This document shows, in pieces, positions 26,306 to 35,325 of a stretch of DNA of 64,000 bases. The position numbers and the translations under genes were made by a program. Location: positions 310,001 to 374,000 of the forward strand of contig NZ_JAPENL010000001.1 in NCBI RefSeq assembly GCF_026342015.1. Reading direction: 5' to 3'. The number at the start of each line of letters is the position of its first letter. Within the stretch, counting starts at the first letter, position 1. This DNA is from Micromonospora lupini (GTDB taxonomy: Bacteria; Actinomycetota; Actinomycetes; Mycobacteriales; Micromonosporaceae). The notes under the pieces were generated by a model. The model was not told the DNA's origin and searched no databases. It saw nothing but the letters and a program-made list of their open reading frames with translations.

Positions 26306-27505
26306 ATGGGATTCACCCCTCTCGCCGGTACCCGGGCACCGGTCCGGGTCTGGACCGACCCGTACGCCATCGAGCCGCAGGCCGCGAAGCAGCTGCGCAA
26401 CATCGGCGCGCTGCCCTGGGTGCAGGGCGTCGCCGTCATGCCTGACGTGCACTTCGGCAAGGGCGCCACCGTCGGCTCGGTGATCGCCATGCGGCAGGCC
26501 GTATCGCCGGCAGCGGTCGGCGTCGACATCGGCTGCGGCATGTCAGCGGTGCGCACGTCGCTGACCGCCGCCGACCTGCCGGACGACCTGGCCGGGCTGC
26601 GCTCGGCGATCGAGGCCACCATCCCGGTCGGCTTCGCCCAGCGGCAGGAGGCGGTCAACCCGCGCCGGGTCCGTGGCCTGGAGCAGGCCGGCTGGGACGA
26701 CTTCTGGAGCCGGTTCGCGGGCCTGGACCGGCGGGTGGCGCAGTTGGAGACCCGGGCCCAGCGGCAGCTCGGGACGCTCGGCGGCGGCAACCACTTCATC
26801 GAGGTCTGCCTGGAGCAGGGCGGCGCCGACGAGGGCCGGGTGTGGCTGATGCTGCACTCCGGGTCCCGCAACATCGGCAAGGAGTTGGCCGAACGGCACA
26901 TCGGAGTGGCCCGGGGGCTGCCGCACAACGCCGACCTGCCCGACCGGGACCTGGCGGTGTTCCTCGCCGGAACGCCGGAGATGGACGCGTACCGGCGGGA
27001 CCTGTGGTGGGCGCAGGAGTATGCGCGACGCAACCGGGCGGTCATGCTGGCGCTGCTCTGCGGCGTGGTGCGCGAGCACTTCCCGCAGGTCGGCTACGAC
27101 GACCCGATCTCGTGCCACCACAACTACGTGTCGGAGGAGAGCTACGACGGGGTGGAGGTGCTTGTCACCCGCAAGGGCGCCATCCGGGCCGGGCGGGGTG
27201 ACCTGGGCATCATCCCCGGGTCGATGGGCACCGGGTCGTACATCGTGCGGGGCCGCGGCAACCCGGACGCGTACTGCTCGGCCTCACACGGTGCCGGGCG
27301 GCGGATGTCGCGGGCGCAGGCCAAGCGGACGTTCAGCACCGACGACCTGGCCGCGCAGACCGCCGGCGTCGAGTGCCGCAAGGACGCCGGGGTGGTCGAC
27401 GAGATCCCCGGCGCGTACAAGGACATCACCGAGGTGATGGCCCAGCAGGAGGACCTGGTCGAGGTGGTCGCGCACCTCAAGCAGGTCGTCTGCGTGAAGG
27501 GCTGA
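26306..27505 (+). CDS. rtcB: RNA-splicing ligase RtcB
   Basis: 399 residues. RtcB motifs are all present: DVHFGKGATVGSVIA, VGVDIGCGM (metal Asp and Cys), LGTLGGGNHFIEV, HSGSRNIGKELAE, CHHNYV, and SASHGAGRRMSR, which carries the histidine that becomes guanylylated. RtcB joins 2',3'-cyclic phosphate or 3'-phosphate RNA ends to 5'-OH ends with GTP and Mn2+. No archease or rtcA/rtcR gene is adjacent. ATG 26306 follows GAGGAGA; an upstream ATG 26225 is less likely. Confidence 0.93.
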   Translation: MGFTPLAGTRAPVRVWTDPYAIEPQAAKQLRNIGALPWVQGVAVMPDVHFGKGATVGSVIAMRQAVSPAAVGVDIGCGMSAVRTSLTAADLPDDLAGLRSAIEATIPVGFAQRQEAVNPRRVRGLEQAGWDDFWSRFAGLDRRVAQLETRAQRQLGTLGGGNHFIEVCLEQGGADEGRVWLMLHSGSRNIGKELAERHIGVARGLPHNADLPDRDLAVFLAGTPEMDAYRRDLWWAQEYARRNRAVMLALLCGVVREHFPQVGYDDPISCHHNYVSEESYDGVEVLVTRKGAIRAGRGDLGIIPGSMGTGSYIVRGRGNPDAYCSASHGAGRRMSRAQAKRTFSTDDLAAQTAGVECRKDAGVVDEIPGAYKDITEVMAQQEDLVEVVAHLKQVVCVKG

Positions 27506-27514
27506 CGGGGGGTA

Positions 27515-27543
27515 CGCGCGGGCCGGGAGCACCGGCCCGCGCG
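27515..27543. terminator. Bidirectional hairpin between rtcB and the isomerase gene
   Basis: CGCGCGGGCCGG (27515-27526), loop gagca, CCGGCCCGCGCG (27532-27543): a perfect 12-bp stem between two converging genes, nine bases after the rtcB stop. Confidence 0.65.
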
Positions 27544-27550
27544 GCACCCG

Positions 27551-28342
27551 TCAGAAGCCGACGAAGACCCGGCGCAGGTCGTCCAGGGCCAGCGGCCCGG
27601 TCACCTGCACGCCGTCCGGCGTGTACTGCGGCCCGAGCCGGCCGACCACCAGCCGCAGCCACGTCTCGGCCGGCAGGGACAGCTCACCGTCGGGCTGCTC
27701 AGGCGCGTCGGTCAGTTCGATCTGCTCGCCCAGCCGCAGCCCGAACGTCCGCTCCGGGTCCCGCAGCCGTACCAGCAGGGTGGCCTGTCGGCCGGCCAGC
27801 TCCTGCGGCCGGCTCGTCCAGCCCAGCATGCCGCCGATCTGCTCGATCAGCAGCGGCACCGCCTCCGGCGTCACCGCCGCGAACGAGTTGAACGCCACCT
27901 CGGCGTCCCACTGGTGCAGGGCGAACTCGCTGAGCCGGAACCGGGCGGCGGTGGCGACGTCGACCGGCTCCGGCAGGAAGCCGAGGTCGATCCGCAGTGT
28001 CGAGCGGGTGTCGGCGTCAAGCGCCTCGTACGCCTCGACCAGCCGCTGGTTGGACTCCAGGAAGCCGGCCGCGTGCTCCTCGGGGGACATGGCGTCCCAG
28101 CGCGCCCAGACGGTGCGGTTGAAGTCGCCGTCCGGTCCGGCCGTGCCCTCGCGGGCCGCGGTCAGCGCCGCGAGGCCGATCTCCGCGCCGCTGCCGAGGT
28201 GGCTGAGTACCTGGGAGACCTGCCACTCGCTGGCCCCGGAGGGGCGGCGCAGGTCGTCTTCCTTGAGGTCGCGCACGAGCGCGGCAAGCTCCTCGTGGCC
28301 GGAGCGTAGCGCGTGGATGATCTGGTCGGCAGCCGTGGACAT
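27551..28342 (-). CDS. Maleylpyruvate isomerase-type mycothiol-dependent / DinB-fold protein
   Basis: 263 residues. The N-terminal MDMPI/DinB bundle includes LVRDLKEDDLRRPSGASEWQVSQVLSHLGSGAEIG, with the metal-site histidine of SHL, and the C-terminal half has the small domain common to these actinobacterial proteins. Members bind a divalent metal and use mycothiol as cofactor or have unknown roles. ATG 28342 follows GAGGAG; the upstream ATG 28354 would place the ribosome site inside the gene. Confidence 0.82.
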   Translation of the reverse strand: MSTAADQIIHALRSGHEELAALVRDLKEDDLRRPSGASEWQVSQVLSHLGSGAEIGLAALTAAREGTAGPDGDFNRTVWARWDAMSPEEHAAGFLESNQRLVEAYEALDADTRSTLRIDLGFLPEPVDVATAARFRLSEFALHQWDAEVAFNSFAAVTPEAVPLLIEQIGGMLGWTSRPQELAGRQATLLVRLRDPERTFGLRLGEQIELTDAPEQPDGELSLPAETWLRLVVGRLGPQYTPDGVQVTGPLALDDLRRVFVGF

Positions 28343-28396
28343 GTGTCTCCTCAACGGATCTTCGACGATGGTGGGGACGCTACCGGACGGGTCGGC

Positions 28397-28428
28397 GGCC
28401 GGCCCGCTCCACTCGGAGCGGGTCGGCC
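28397..28428. terminator. Hairpin between the MFS gene and the isomerase gene
   Basis: GGCCGGCCCGCTCC and GGAGCGGGTCGGCC pair over 14 positions with one G-U, around loop actc. It lies 17 bases after the stop of the MFS gene (minus strand), so it terminates that operon. Confidence 0.65.
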
Positions 28429-28444
28429 GGCCGTGTCGCCCGGC

Positions 28445-29938
28445 TCAGCCCATGTGCACGGCGTTGCCGGCGGGGATGTCCTCCTTGCGCACCTTCACCA
28501 GGACCAGGGTCACCACTCCGGCGAGCACGATCAGGGCAGCGCCCCAGGCGAACGCCACGCGGTAGCCGTGCACGAGCGCCTCGACCTGGGTGACCGGGTT
28601 CGGCGCCCGTCCGACCAGGTACGCGGCGACAGCGCTTGTGTAGAAGGTGTTCAGCAGCGCGGTGCCCAGCGAGCCACCGATCTGCTGCGTCGCGTTAAGC
28701 GTCGCGCTCGCCGCTCCGGCGTCGTGCTCCGGCACCCCGACCAGCGCGAGGCTGGACAGCGGCACGAAGGTGAAGCCGAGGCCCATGCCGAGGACCACCT
28801 GGGCGGGCAGCAGGAGGGTGAGGAACGAGGTGTCCACGTCGATCTGGGTGAGCGTCAGCATGGCCACGGCGGCGAGCACGGCGCCGCCGACCATCAGCGG
28901 CTTGGCGCCCAGCTTCGGCATGAGCTGGCTGGCGCCACCCGCGGCGATCAGCACGCCCGCGGTGACCGGCAGCGACGCGAGGCCCGCCTCGAGCGGCTTG
29001 TACTGCAACACCACCTGGAAGTAGAAGGTGAGGAAGAGGAACGCCCCGAACAGGCCGGCGCCGATGAGCGTGGAGGCGAGGTACGCGCCGCCCCGGTTGC
29101 GGTCCAGGATGATCCGCAGCGGCAGCAACGGGTGGTTGGAGCGCAGCTCGATCACCACGAAGGCGGCGAGCAGCACCACACCGGCGGCGATGAAGCCGAG
29201 CGTCGCGGTGGCGTCCCAACCGTCCTCGGCGGCCTTGGTGAAGCCGTACACCAGGGAGACCAGGCCGGCGGTGACGACTACCGCGCCGGGCACGTCGTAG
29301 CGGGTGTTGCCGTGCGCCCGGCTCTCCGGCACCAACGGGATCGCGAAGGCGATCGCGATGGCGGCGACCGGGATGTTGACGAGCAGGCACCAGCGCCAGT
29401 CGGCGTACTCGGTCAGCACCCCGCCGAGCAGCAGCCCGACCGCGGACCCGCCGCCGGCGATCGCGCCGTACACGGCGAACGCCTTGGCCCGCTCCGTGGC
29501 CTCGGTGAACAGCACCGTGAGCAGCGCCAACGCGGCCGGGGCGAGCAGCGCGCCGAAGGCGCCCTGCAACGCGCGGGCGGCGAAGAGCATCTCGCCGCTG
29601 GTGGCCAGACCGCCCAGCGCGGACGCCAGCGCGAAGCCGACCATGCCGACGATGAACGTGCGCTTGCGGCCCCAGTAGTCGGCGATCCGGCCGCCGAGCA
29701 GGAGCAGTCCGCCGAAGGCAAGCGTGTAGGCGGTGATCACCCACTGCCGGTTCGCGTCGGTGATCCCCAGGTCGGTCTGGGCCTGCGGGAGCGCGATGTT
29801 CACGATGGTGGCGTCCAGGACGACCATCAGCTGTGAGACCGCGATCACCGCCAGCGCGATCCAGCGCCGCGGGTGCGGCGCGCCTGTCGACGTGCCGGCG
29901 CCGGGTGCGCCGGGGGCTGTCGAGGTGGTTCCGGACAT
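28445..29938 (-). CDS. MFS drug:H+ antiporter, DHA2 (14-helix, EmrB/QacA) family
   Basis: 497 residues with 14 predicted membrane helices. Motif LDATIVNIALP (helix 1, DHA2 motif), the loop 2-3 motif GGRIADYWGRKRTF and the helix 5 motif GGGSAVGLLLGGVLTEYADWRW are typical of proton-driven multidrug exporters. ATG 29938 follows GGAAGG. A TetR repressor gene lies 33 bases upstream in the same direction, so the two form an operon in which the regulator senses the exported compound (inference). The substrate is unknown. Confidence 0.9.
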   Translation of the reverse strand: MSGTTSTAPGAPGAGTSTGAPHPRRWIALAVIAVSQLMVVLDATIVNIALPQAQTDLGITDANRQWVITAYTLAFGGLLLLGGRIADYWGRKRTFIVGMVGFALASALGGLATSGEMLFAARALQGAFGALLAPAALALLTVLFTEATERAKAFAVYGAIAGGGSAVGLLLGGVLTEYADWRWCLLVNIPVAAIAIAFAIPLVPESRAHGNTRYDVPGAVVVTAGLVSLVYGFTKAAEDGWDATATLGFIAAGVVLLAAFVVIELRSNHPLLPLRIILDRNRGGAYLASTLIGAGLFGAFLFLTFYFQVVLQYKPLEAGLASLPVTAGVLIAAGGASQLMPKLGAKPLMVGGAVLAAVAMLTLTQIDVDTSFLTLLLPAQVVLGMGLGFTFVPLSSLALVGVPEHDAGAASATLNATQQIGGSLGTALLNTFYTSAVAAYLVGRAPNPVTQVEALVHGYRVAFAWGAALIVLAGVVTLVLVKVRKEDIPAGNAVHMG

Positions 29939-29971
29939 GGTGAAGCCTTCCGTGGTGCGGATGTCGATGAA

Positions 29972-30601
29972 TCAGGCCTGGGACGGGCGGTCGTGCTGGT
30001 AGCGGAGCACCGGGATCAGCACCTGGTCGACGACCTGGGTGAGGAACGCGTCGTCGGCGGGCAGCCCGTGCGCGACGACGCGGGACATGGTGAGCGCGGG
30101 CGCCAGGTCGTGGAACAACTCCCGTTCACCGGCATCCGGGGGGATCTCCCCACGGGCGGCGGCGCGGACGAGGATCGCGGTGCTGGCCACCCGACCGGCG
30201 GGCAGCACCTGGTGGCGCACCAGGCGTTCCAGCTCCGGGCTGGTCCGCATGGCGAAGGTCAGGGCCTGCATCAGGTCGCAGTCGGCGACGCAGATGGCGG
30301 CGGTGGCGCGCAGCAGCTCGATCAGGTCGCCCCGCAACGAGCCGGTGTCGGGCGGGTTGTGCACGCCTACCTGACGGTCGCGCAGGGCGGCGACGACAAG
30401 CTCGGCCTTGCCGTCGAAGCGCCGGTAGATGGTGGCCTTGCTGATGTGGGCCCGGGCGGCGACGGCGTCGATCGTCATCCGGTCGTAGCCGACCTCGCGC
30501 AGCAGGTCGATCACCACGGCGAACAGGTCGCCCGCGGTGCACCGCGCGGCCCGGGCGGCCGGCACCCCGACGCCCGCGCTCACCTGCTGACCATCCAACA
30601 C
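29972..30601 (-). CDS. TetR-family transcriptional regulator
   Basis: 209 residues. The helix-turn-helix lies at about residues 26-72 (DLLREVGYDRMTIDAVAARAHISKATIYRRFDGKAELVVAAL), followed by an all-helical ligand domain of the TetR_C type. GTG 30601 is used; GTG 30583 is an alternative start. First gene of an operon with the MFS exporter. Two palindromes in the 139-base upstream region are candidate operators. Confidence 0.9.
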   Translation of the reverse strand: MLDGQQVSAGVGVPAARAARCTAGDLFAVVIDLLREVGYDRMTIDAVAARAHISKATIYRRFDGKAELVVAALRDRQVGVHNPPDTGSLRGDLIELLRATAAICVADCDLMQALTFAMRTSPELERLVRHQVLPAGRVASTAILVRAAARGEIPPDAGERELFHDLAPALTMSRVVAHGLPADDAFLTQVVDQVLIPVLRYQHDRPSQA

Positions 30602-30673
30602 CCGTTGACCCCCCGCGAAACGATGTCGTACTGACCCTAGTTCGCTGCTGGTCGTCTCCGCAGGCTTTTATGA

Positions 30674-30710
30674 GGTGCGTCGCACCGGGTGGACGAAACG
30701 GTTACGTTTC
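30674..30710 (-). promoter_or_regulatory. Two palindromes upstream of the TetR-MFS operon
   Basis: GGTGCG-t-CGCACC (30674-30686) and GAAACG-gtta-CGTTTC (30695-30710), both perfect, lie between the stop of the GerMN gene and the TetR start. The second could also act as a hairpin after the GerMN operon, but it precedes the TetR promoter region as read on the minus strand, so TetR binding is plausible. Confidence 0.4.
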
Positions 30711-30740
30711 TGCCCGACGTCGAGCGGGTGAACCTCGCGG

Positions 30741-31694
30741 TCAGCTCCCGCTCGGCGTGAGGATCACCGGCACGGCGACCGTGTGGATCCGGGAGCCGTC
30801 GCGCGCGGACACCTCGTACACCTCGATCGTGCCGTGCTGCTCGCGGGCCGCGCGCCAGTCGATCACCAGGCGGTAGGCGCCCCGGCAGCCACTGCCGCAG
30901 CTGGCGGCGCCGAAGCCGGCGGCCACCTCCCGGCCGGCGGCGTCCAGCACCCGGATGCTCACCGTGGCCTCGAACACGTCGGCGGTGCCGGTGACGGTCA
31001 GCGGGGCGGTCACCCGGTCGCCGACGCTCGGGGCGGTGACCACGATCGGCGCGAGCAGGTCCGGATAGTCGGACCGGCCGACAGGTGCGCCGCCGGGGAA
31101 GCGGACCTGCCGGACGGTGGGGAACTGGGTGAGTGTGAACACCACCTGCGCCTCGCGCAGCCGCCGACGCTCCGCCGGGTCGTCGCCGGACGGGACGGGC
31201 CCGAGCGTCGCCACGCCGTCGGCGATCCGGGTGACCTCGACACCTGCCGGCAGCAGGGTGACCATGCCGGTGGCGGCCTCGGCCGGTGTGGGCCCGGCTG
31301 CCAGTTCGGCAAGCGCGAGCCGGGACGTCGCGACGGTGGCCGGCCGGGTACGCCGGGTGGGGACGAGCAGGCCGGACCGCACGTACCACAGCTCGATCGT
31401 CACCGGGTCCGGCCGTCGCGTGCCGGCGGCCGTCGGTGCCGGCGGACGCGGCGTCGTGGGAGTGACCGCCGCCGACGGCGGAGACCCGGTCGGTGGCCCG
31501 GTCGGCGGGGTGGGCGCGGGCGTCGGGCGTCCGGCGGGCGGGGCGCTCGGCGGCGGCGCGGTGGGCGCCGCGCCCAGGACGCCGGAGCGGGGGGTGCCGC
31601 ACGCGCCGAGCAGGAGCGCCGCGACGAGCACCGGCACCGCCACCGCGCGCAACCCACCGCGCCGGCCCACGCTGACCGTGCCGCGCCGGCTCAT
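30741..31694 (-). CDS. GerMN-domain lipoprotein (with Gmad2 domain)
   Basis: 317 residues. Lipobox LGAC at about 30-33 marks a surface lipoprotein. After a Pro/Thr-rich linker comes a GerMN domain (about 95-205: VTIELWYVRSGLLVPTRR, LAELAAGPTPAEAATGMVTLLPAG) and a C-terminal Gmad2 immunoglobulin-like domain (IVVTAPSVGDRVTAPLTVTGTADVFEATVSI). The start overlaps the kinase stop by four bases, so it is translationally coupled. The order regulator-kinase-lipoprotein mirrors MtrA-MtrB-LpqB, but this lipoprotein is about half the size of LpqB; it may modulate the kinase. Confidence 0.85.
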   Translation of the reverse strand: MSRRGTVSVGRRGGLRAVAVPVLVAALLLGACGTPRSGVLGAAPTAPPPSAPPAGRPTPAPTPPTGPPTGSPPSAAVTPTTPRPPAPTAAGTRRPDPVTIELWYVRSGLLVPTRRTRPATVATSRLALAELAAGPTPAEAATGMVTLLPAGVEVTRIADGVATLGPVPSGDDPAERRRLREAQVVFTLTQFPTVRQVRFPGGAPVGRSDYPDLLAPIVVTAPSVGDRVTAPLTVTGTADVFEATVSIRVLDAAGREVAAGFGAASCGSGCRGAYRLVIDWRAAREQHGTIEVYEVSARDGSRIHTVAVPVILTPSGS

Positions 31695-33175
31695 CCCGGA
31701 CGGCCCGACGGGCCGGTGTCGGCCGCCGCGGCGTCCTCGCCGGGGTGCGGCGCCGGGCGTGGCACGCCGCCGGGTTGCCCGCCCGGGCCGTGCGCGGGCA
31801 GCTCCAGGCGGAACCGGGTGCCGACGTCCGGCGCGCTGCGGACGCTCAGCACCCCGCCGAGCAGGGCGGTGTGCTCCCGGGCGATGGCCAGGCCCAGCCC
31901 GCTGCCCGGCGCGGAGCGCGACGCGTCGACCTTGTGGAACCGGTCGAACAGGTGCGGCAGGTGCTCGGCGGGAATGCCCGGTCCCCGGTCGGTGACCTCG
32001 AAGACGACGAGCGGGCCCGCCCCGGTCACGGTCGCCCGAATCTCGCCGCCGCCGTGCTCGACCGCGTTGACGACCAGGTTGGCCAGGACGCGCTCCAGGC
32101 GGCGAGGGTCCGTGCGCAGCGCCACCGGGTCGCCGGTGACAAGCACGCGGTCCGACCAGCCGCGCGCCGCGACGATCGCGCGCAGCAGCGCGGGCGCGTC
32201 CACCGGCTCGACGCTCGGCCGTTCCCGTCCGGCGTCCAGCCGTGAGATCTCCATCAGGTCCTCGACGAGGCGGCGCAGCCGGACCACGTCGCCCACAAGC
32301 AGCCGCGCGGCCGGCCGGGCGTCGTCGGGCAGCCGGTCCAGCTGCTCGCCCAGCAGCGAGGCCGCGGCCACCAGGGCGGTCACCGGGGTACGCAGCTCGT
32401 GCGCGACATCCGCGGTGAACCGCCGCTCCCGGGCCTGCGCGGCCGACAGAGCGGCGATCTTCGACTCCAGCGCCTCGGCCATCTCGTTGAACGACGACGC
32501 CCAGACGCTGAACTCGTCGCGCCCGCGTACCGGCAGACGGGTGGCGAGCAGTCCTTCGGTGAGTGACCGGGCGGCGCGACTGGCCCGGCCCACCGGCTCC
32601 AGGGTGCGCCGGGCCAGGAGGTGGCCCACCCCGGCGGCGACCAGCACGACGAGCACCCAGCCGGCCAGCAGCGTCGTGCGCACCTGACCCAGGTCGGCGG
32701 CGATGTCGTCCTCCACGGTGATCACGTACAGCTCCGCGGTCGAGCCGGGGATGCGTCCGCCGACAACAAGCAGTCGGGGCCGCTGTGCCGGCGCCGAGCG
32801 CTCATAGGCGAGCTGCCCGTCGGCGACCGACGCCCGCAGTCGCGTGCCCAGGGCGGGGGCGTACGCGGGGTGGGAGGGACGAACCGGGCCGTCGACCAGG
32901 ACGACGTGCCGGCCGCTGCCCTCGAAGCTGGTGAGCAGCTCGGTGCCGCGCTGCTCGGTCAGGGGCAGGAACTCGCCGGCGAGCAGGAGCTGGTAGCGGG
33001 CGTCGGCGGCGGCCTGGTGCAGTGAGGCGTCCAACCAGGATTGGCGCAGCAGCAGCCCGGCCCCACCGGCGAGCAGGCCGGCGGAGACCCCGGCGACGAG
33101 CACGAACGCGATCGTCAGCCGGCGCCGCAGGCGGCCCGGCGCCACCGCTCGTCCGGCCATCGCCCGTCCGGCCAT
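31691..33175 (-). CDS. Sensor histidine kinase (HAMP, HisKA, HATPase)
   Basis: 494 residues. Membrane helix 1 (LTIAFVLVAGVSAGLLAGGAGLLL), an extracellular sensor of about 130 residues, membrane helix 2 (LLAGWVLVVLVAAGVGHLLA), HAMP, HisKA with FTADVAHELRTPVTALV, and HATPase motifs NLVVNAVEHGGGE, DRGPGIP and GSGLGLAI. It autophosphorylates on the H-box histidine and passes phosphate to the regulator encoded just upstream. ATG 33175 has GGGAGG six bases before it. The first 11 residues are a duplicated MAGRA unit. Confidence 0.92.
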   Translation of the reverse strand: MAGRAMAGRAVAPGRLRRRLTIAFVLVAGVSAGLLAGGAGLLLRQSWLDASLHQAAADARYQLLLAGEFLPLTEQRGTELLTSFEGSGRHVVLVDGPVRPSHPAYAPALGTRLRASVADGQLAYERSAPAQRPRLLVVGGRIPGSTAELYVITVEDDIAADLGQVRTTLLAGWVLVVLVAAGVGHLLARRTLEPVGRASRAARSLTEGLLATRLPVRGRDEFSVWASSFNEMAEALESKIAALSAAQARERRFTADVAHELRTPVTALVAAASLLGEQLDRLPDDARPAARLLVGDVVRLRRLVEDLMEISRLDAGRERPSVEPVDAPALLRAIVAARGWSDRVLVTGDPVALRTDPRRLERVLANLVVNAVEHGGGEIRATVTGAGPLVVFEVTDRGPGIPAEHLPHLFDRFHKVDASRSAPGSGLGLAIAREHTALLGGVLSVRSAPDVGTRFRLELPAHGPGGQPGGVPRPAPHPGEDAAAADTGPSGRPG

Positions 33176-33188
33176 CGCCGACCTCCCG

Positions 33189-33869
33189 TCAGCCCGTGGA
33201 CAGCTTGTAGCCGACGCCGCGCACCGTGCGGATGTGCCGCGGGTGCGCCGGGTCGTCCTCGACCTTGGCGCGCAGCCGCTGCACCGCCACGTCGACGAGT
33301 CGCGAGTCGCCCAGAAAACGGTGGTCCCAGACCAGGTCCAGCAGCAGCTCCCGGGTGAAGACCTGGCCGGGGCGTCGGGCCAGCTCCAGCAGCAGACGGA
33401 ACTCGGTGGCGGTCACTGTCACCTCCCGGCCGTCGCGGCGTACCACGAAGCCGCCCGGATCGATCTCCAGGTCGCCCACGGCGATGGTGTGCGAACCGAC
33501 AGGCGCGCTCGCCCGCCGCAGCACCGAGCGGACCCGGGCCACCAGCTCGGGCAGGTCGAAGGGTTTGCGCAGGTAGTCGTCGGCGCCGCACTCGAGGCCG
33601 ACCACCACGTCGAGCGTGTCGGTGCGGGCGGTCAGCATGAGGATCGGGACCTGGCTCGTCCGCCGGATCTCCCGACAGACCTCCAGGCCGTCGAGGCCGG
33701 GCAGCATGACGTCGAGCACGATCGCGTCGACCGGGTGCGCTCGCCAGGTCAGGAGCGCCTGCCGCCCGTCGACGGCGGTGTCGACCCGGAAGCCGGCGCG
33801 ACGCAGACCGAGGGCGGTGACCTCCCGGATGGAGGCGTCGTCCTCGACCACCAGCACGCGGCCCTCCAC
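33189..33869 (-). CDS. OmpR/PhoB-family response regulator
   Basis: About 226 residues: receiver domain with VLVVEDDASIREV, phosphorylated Asp in IVLDVMLPGLDGLEV, and YLRKPFDLPEL; then a winged-helix domain (TVTATEFRLLLELARRPGQVFTRELLLDLVW, ending IRTVRGVGYKLSTG). The start is uncertain: GTG 33869 or GTG 33857, the latter with GGAGG five bases upstream. First gene of a three-gene operon with the kinase (13 bases) and the GerMN lipoprotein. Confidence 0.92.
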   Translation of the reverse strand: MEGRVLVVEDDASIREVTALGLRRAGFRVDTAVDGRQALLTWRAHPVDAIVLDVMLPGLDGLEVCREIRRTSQVPILMLTARTDTLDVVVGLECGADDYLRKPFDLPELVARVRSVLRRASAPVGSHTIAVGDLEIDPGGFVVRRDGREVTVTATEFRLLLELARRPGQVFTRELLLDLVWDHRFLGDSRLVDVAVQRLRAKVEDDPAHPRHIRTVRGVGYKLSTG

Positions 33870-34101
33870 CACCTGAGGGTAGACCCGCAGTGACGCCGCG
33901 CAGCCCTGGCGAAACGGTCGGTGTCGGCGGCCGGTCGGGTCCGGGCACGGGGGCGGCGGGCCGCCGACCTCCAGCGGGTGATCCTCGATCTTGGCTACGG
34001 CTACCATCGGTTCGCCAACCGCACCAACACGATGGTCGTCGATGGTCGACCTGCCCCGGGCCGTCGCCACCGCGTGACCAGCTCACCTGAGAGGACACGA
34101 C

Positions 34102-34437
34102 GTGCAACGTCATGGCTGCGTGATCCGGCTTCGCCCGGAGCACCGGGAGACCTACCTGCGCCTACACGCCGAGGTCTGGCCGAGCGTCGAGAAGACGCTG
34201 CGTGAGGCGAACTTCCGCAACTACACCATCTTCCTCCACGACGACCTGCTCGTCGGCTACTACGAGTACGTCGGCGACGACTACGAGGCCGACCTGCGGT
34301 ACATCGCCGCCGACCCGCAGACGCAGGAGTGGTGGAAGCTGACCGACCCGTGCCAGGAATCGGTCGCCGAACCCGGTTCGGGGGACTGGTGGGCCCCGAT
34401 GCGGGAGGTCTGGCACCTGGCCGACGACCCCGCCTGA
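34102..34437 (+). CDS. rhaM: L-rhamnose mutarotase (RhaM/RhaU family)
   Basis: 111 residues, the family's normal size. VIRLRPEHRETYLRLHAEVWPSVEKTLREANFRNYTIFLHDDLLVGYYEYVG is the RhaM core, containing the catalytic His and Tyr; the end WWAPMREVWHLA is also conserved. It interconverts alpha and beta anomers of L-rhamnose (or L-fucose). GTG 34102 follows GAGAGGA. No other rhamnose gene is adjacent. A palindrome CGGTT-cgcc-AACCG lies upstream, inside the 33870-34101 gap, close to repeats of GATGGTCG. Confidence 0.88.
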   Translation: MQRHGCVIRLRPEHRETYLRLHAEVWPSVEKTLREANFRNYTIFLHDDLLVGYYEYVGDDYEADLRYIAADPQTQEWWKLTDPCQESVAEPGSGDWWAPMREVWHLADDPA

Positions 34438-34517
34438 GGCCGCCGTCGACAGATGCGCCGCGCCCGGCCGGGCGGCACGCCGTCCGACGGGGCGCGTCCG
34501 GCAGGCTCACGCCGTGA

Positions 34518-35084
34518 TCACTCCTGCCACTGGTGGGCGACGTCCAGCACGACGCGGCTGTGTGCGCCGGGGCCGGCGAGCGTGAACGTGCGGAACGGCA
34601 ACCGGGCCCGTACGCCCACCGCGAAGGTGCTATAGCCCTCGAAACTGCCGCCGAAGACGACATCGCGCAGCGTCGAACAGCGCAGCACGTTCGCGACGTG
34701 CTCGCCGACCGCGTAGGGCACCGTGCCCTGGTGGTCGGCGTCGTACGCCGGTGCCCGCAGCGAGACCCGCAGCAGCGCGTCCCCGGCGGTGTACGGCGAC
34801 AGGGCCAGCCCTTCGCCCTCGGTCCACGTCTCGCCGTAGCCGACCGCGTAACCGTCGACCGGGCCGGCGAACTCGAACACCACCCGGTCGTAGCAGTCGT
34901 GCCGCCCGGTCCGCACGGCGACCAGCGGGGCGTCGCTGAGCGCGCCGGCCGCCTTCTCCGCGCTGCCCCAGACGATCCCGCAGTACGCCGATCCGGTCGT
35001 GGTGCCCGCCGCGGGGCTGCTGCCCGCGCTGGCGACCAGACCGGCGACGACGACGGCCAACGCGGTGAGTGTGCTCCTGATCCT
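34518..35084 (-). CDS. Secreted AMIN-like domain protein
   Basis: 188 residues with a clear Sec signal (MRIRSTLTALAVVVAGLVASAG). The mature region contains GRHDCYDRVVFEFAGPVDGYAVGY, the hallmark of the AMIN-like beta-sandwich found in actinobacterial exported proteins, and ends in FTLAGPGAHSRVVLDVAHQW. It may bind the cell wall, but no function is established. ATG 35084 follows GGAGAG. Two cysteines in the mature part (YCGIVW, HDCYDR) and a third in LRCSTL could form a disulfide. Confidence 0.75.
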   Translation of the reverse strand, partial: RIRSTLTALAVVVAGLVASAGSSPAAGTTTGSAYCGIVWGSAEKAAGALSDAPLVAVRTGRHDCYDRVVFEFAGPVDGYAVGYGETWTEGEGLALSPYTAGDALLRVSLRAPAYDADHQGTVPYAVGEHVANVLRCSTLRDVVFGGSFEGYSTFAVGVRARLPFRTFTLAGPGAHSRVVLDVAHQWQE

Positions 35085-35325
35085 CATGGTGATCTCTCCA
35101 CTCGGTGCCGGGGTCACGTCGCGGCAGCCTTGCCGGTGACCCTCAGCCGTCACGGTCGTCCCCTCGCGGCACACGCGCTTCGCCGCCGCGTAACCGACGG
35201 GTAACAGTGGACGGTCCCCGGACGACCGCAGGGGAGGGGATGCCGGGCCTCGGCGTGGCCGGGTCACCCACGCCGTCCCACCACGCGGTACTGTGCCGGA
35301 CAGTCGACACATTCGAGGTGGACCC

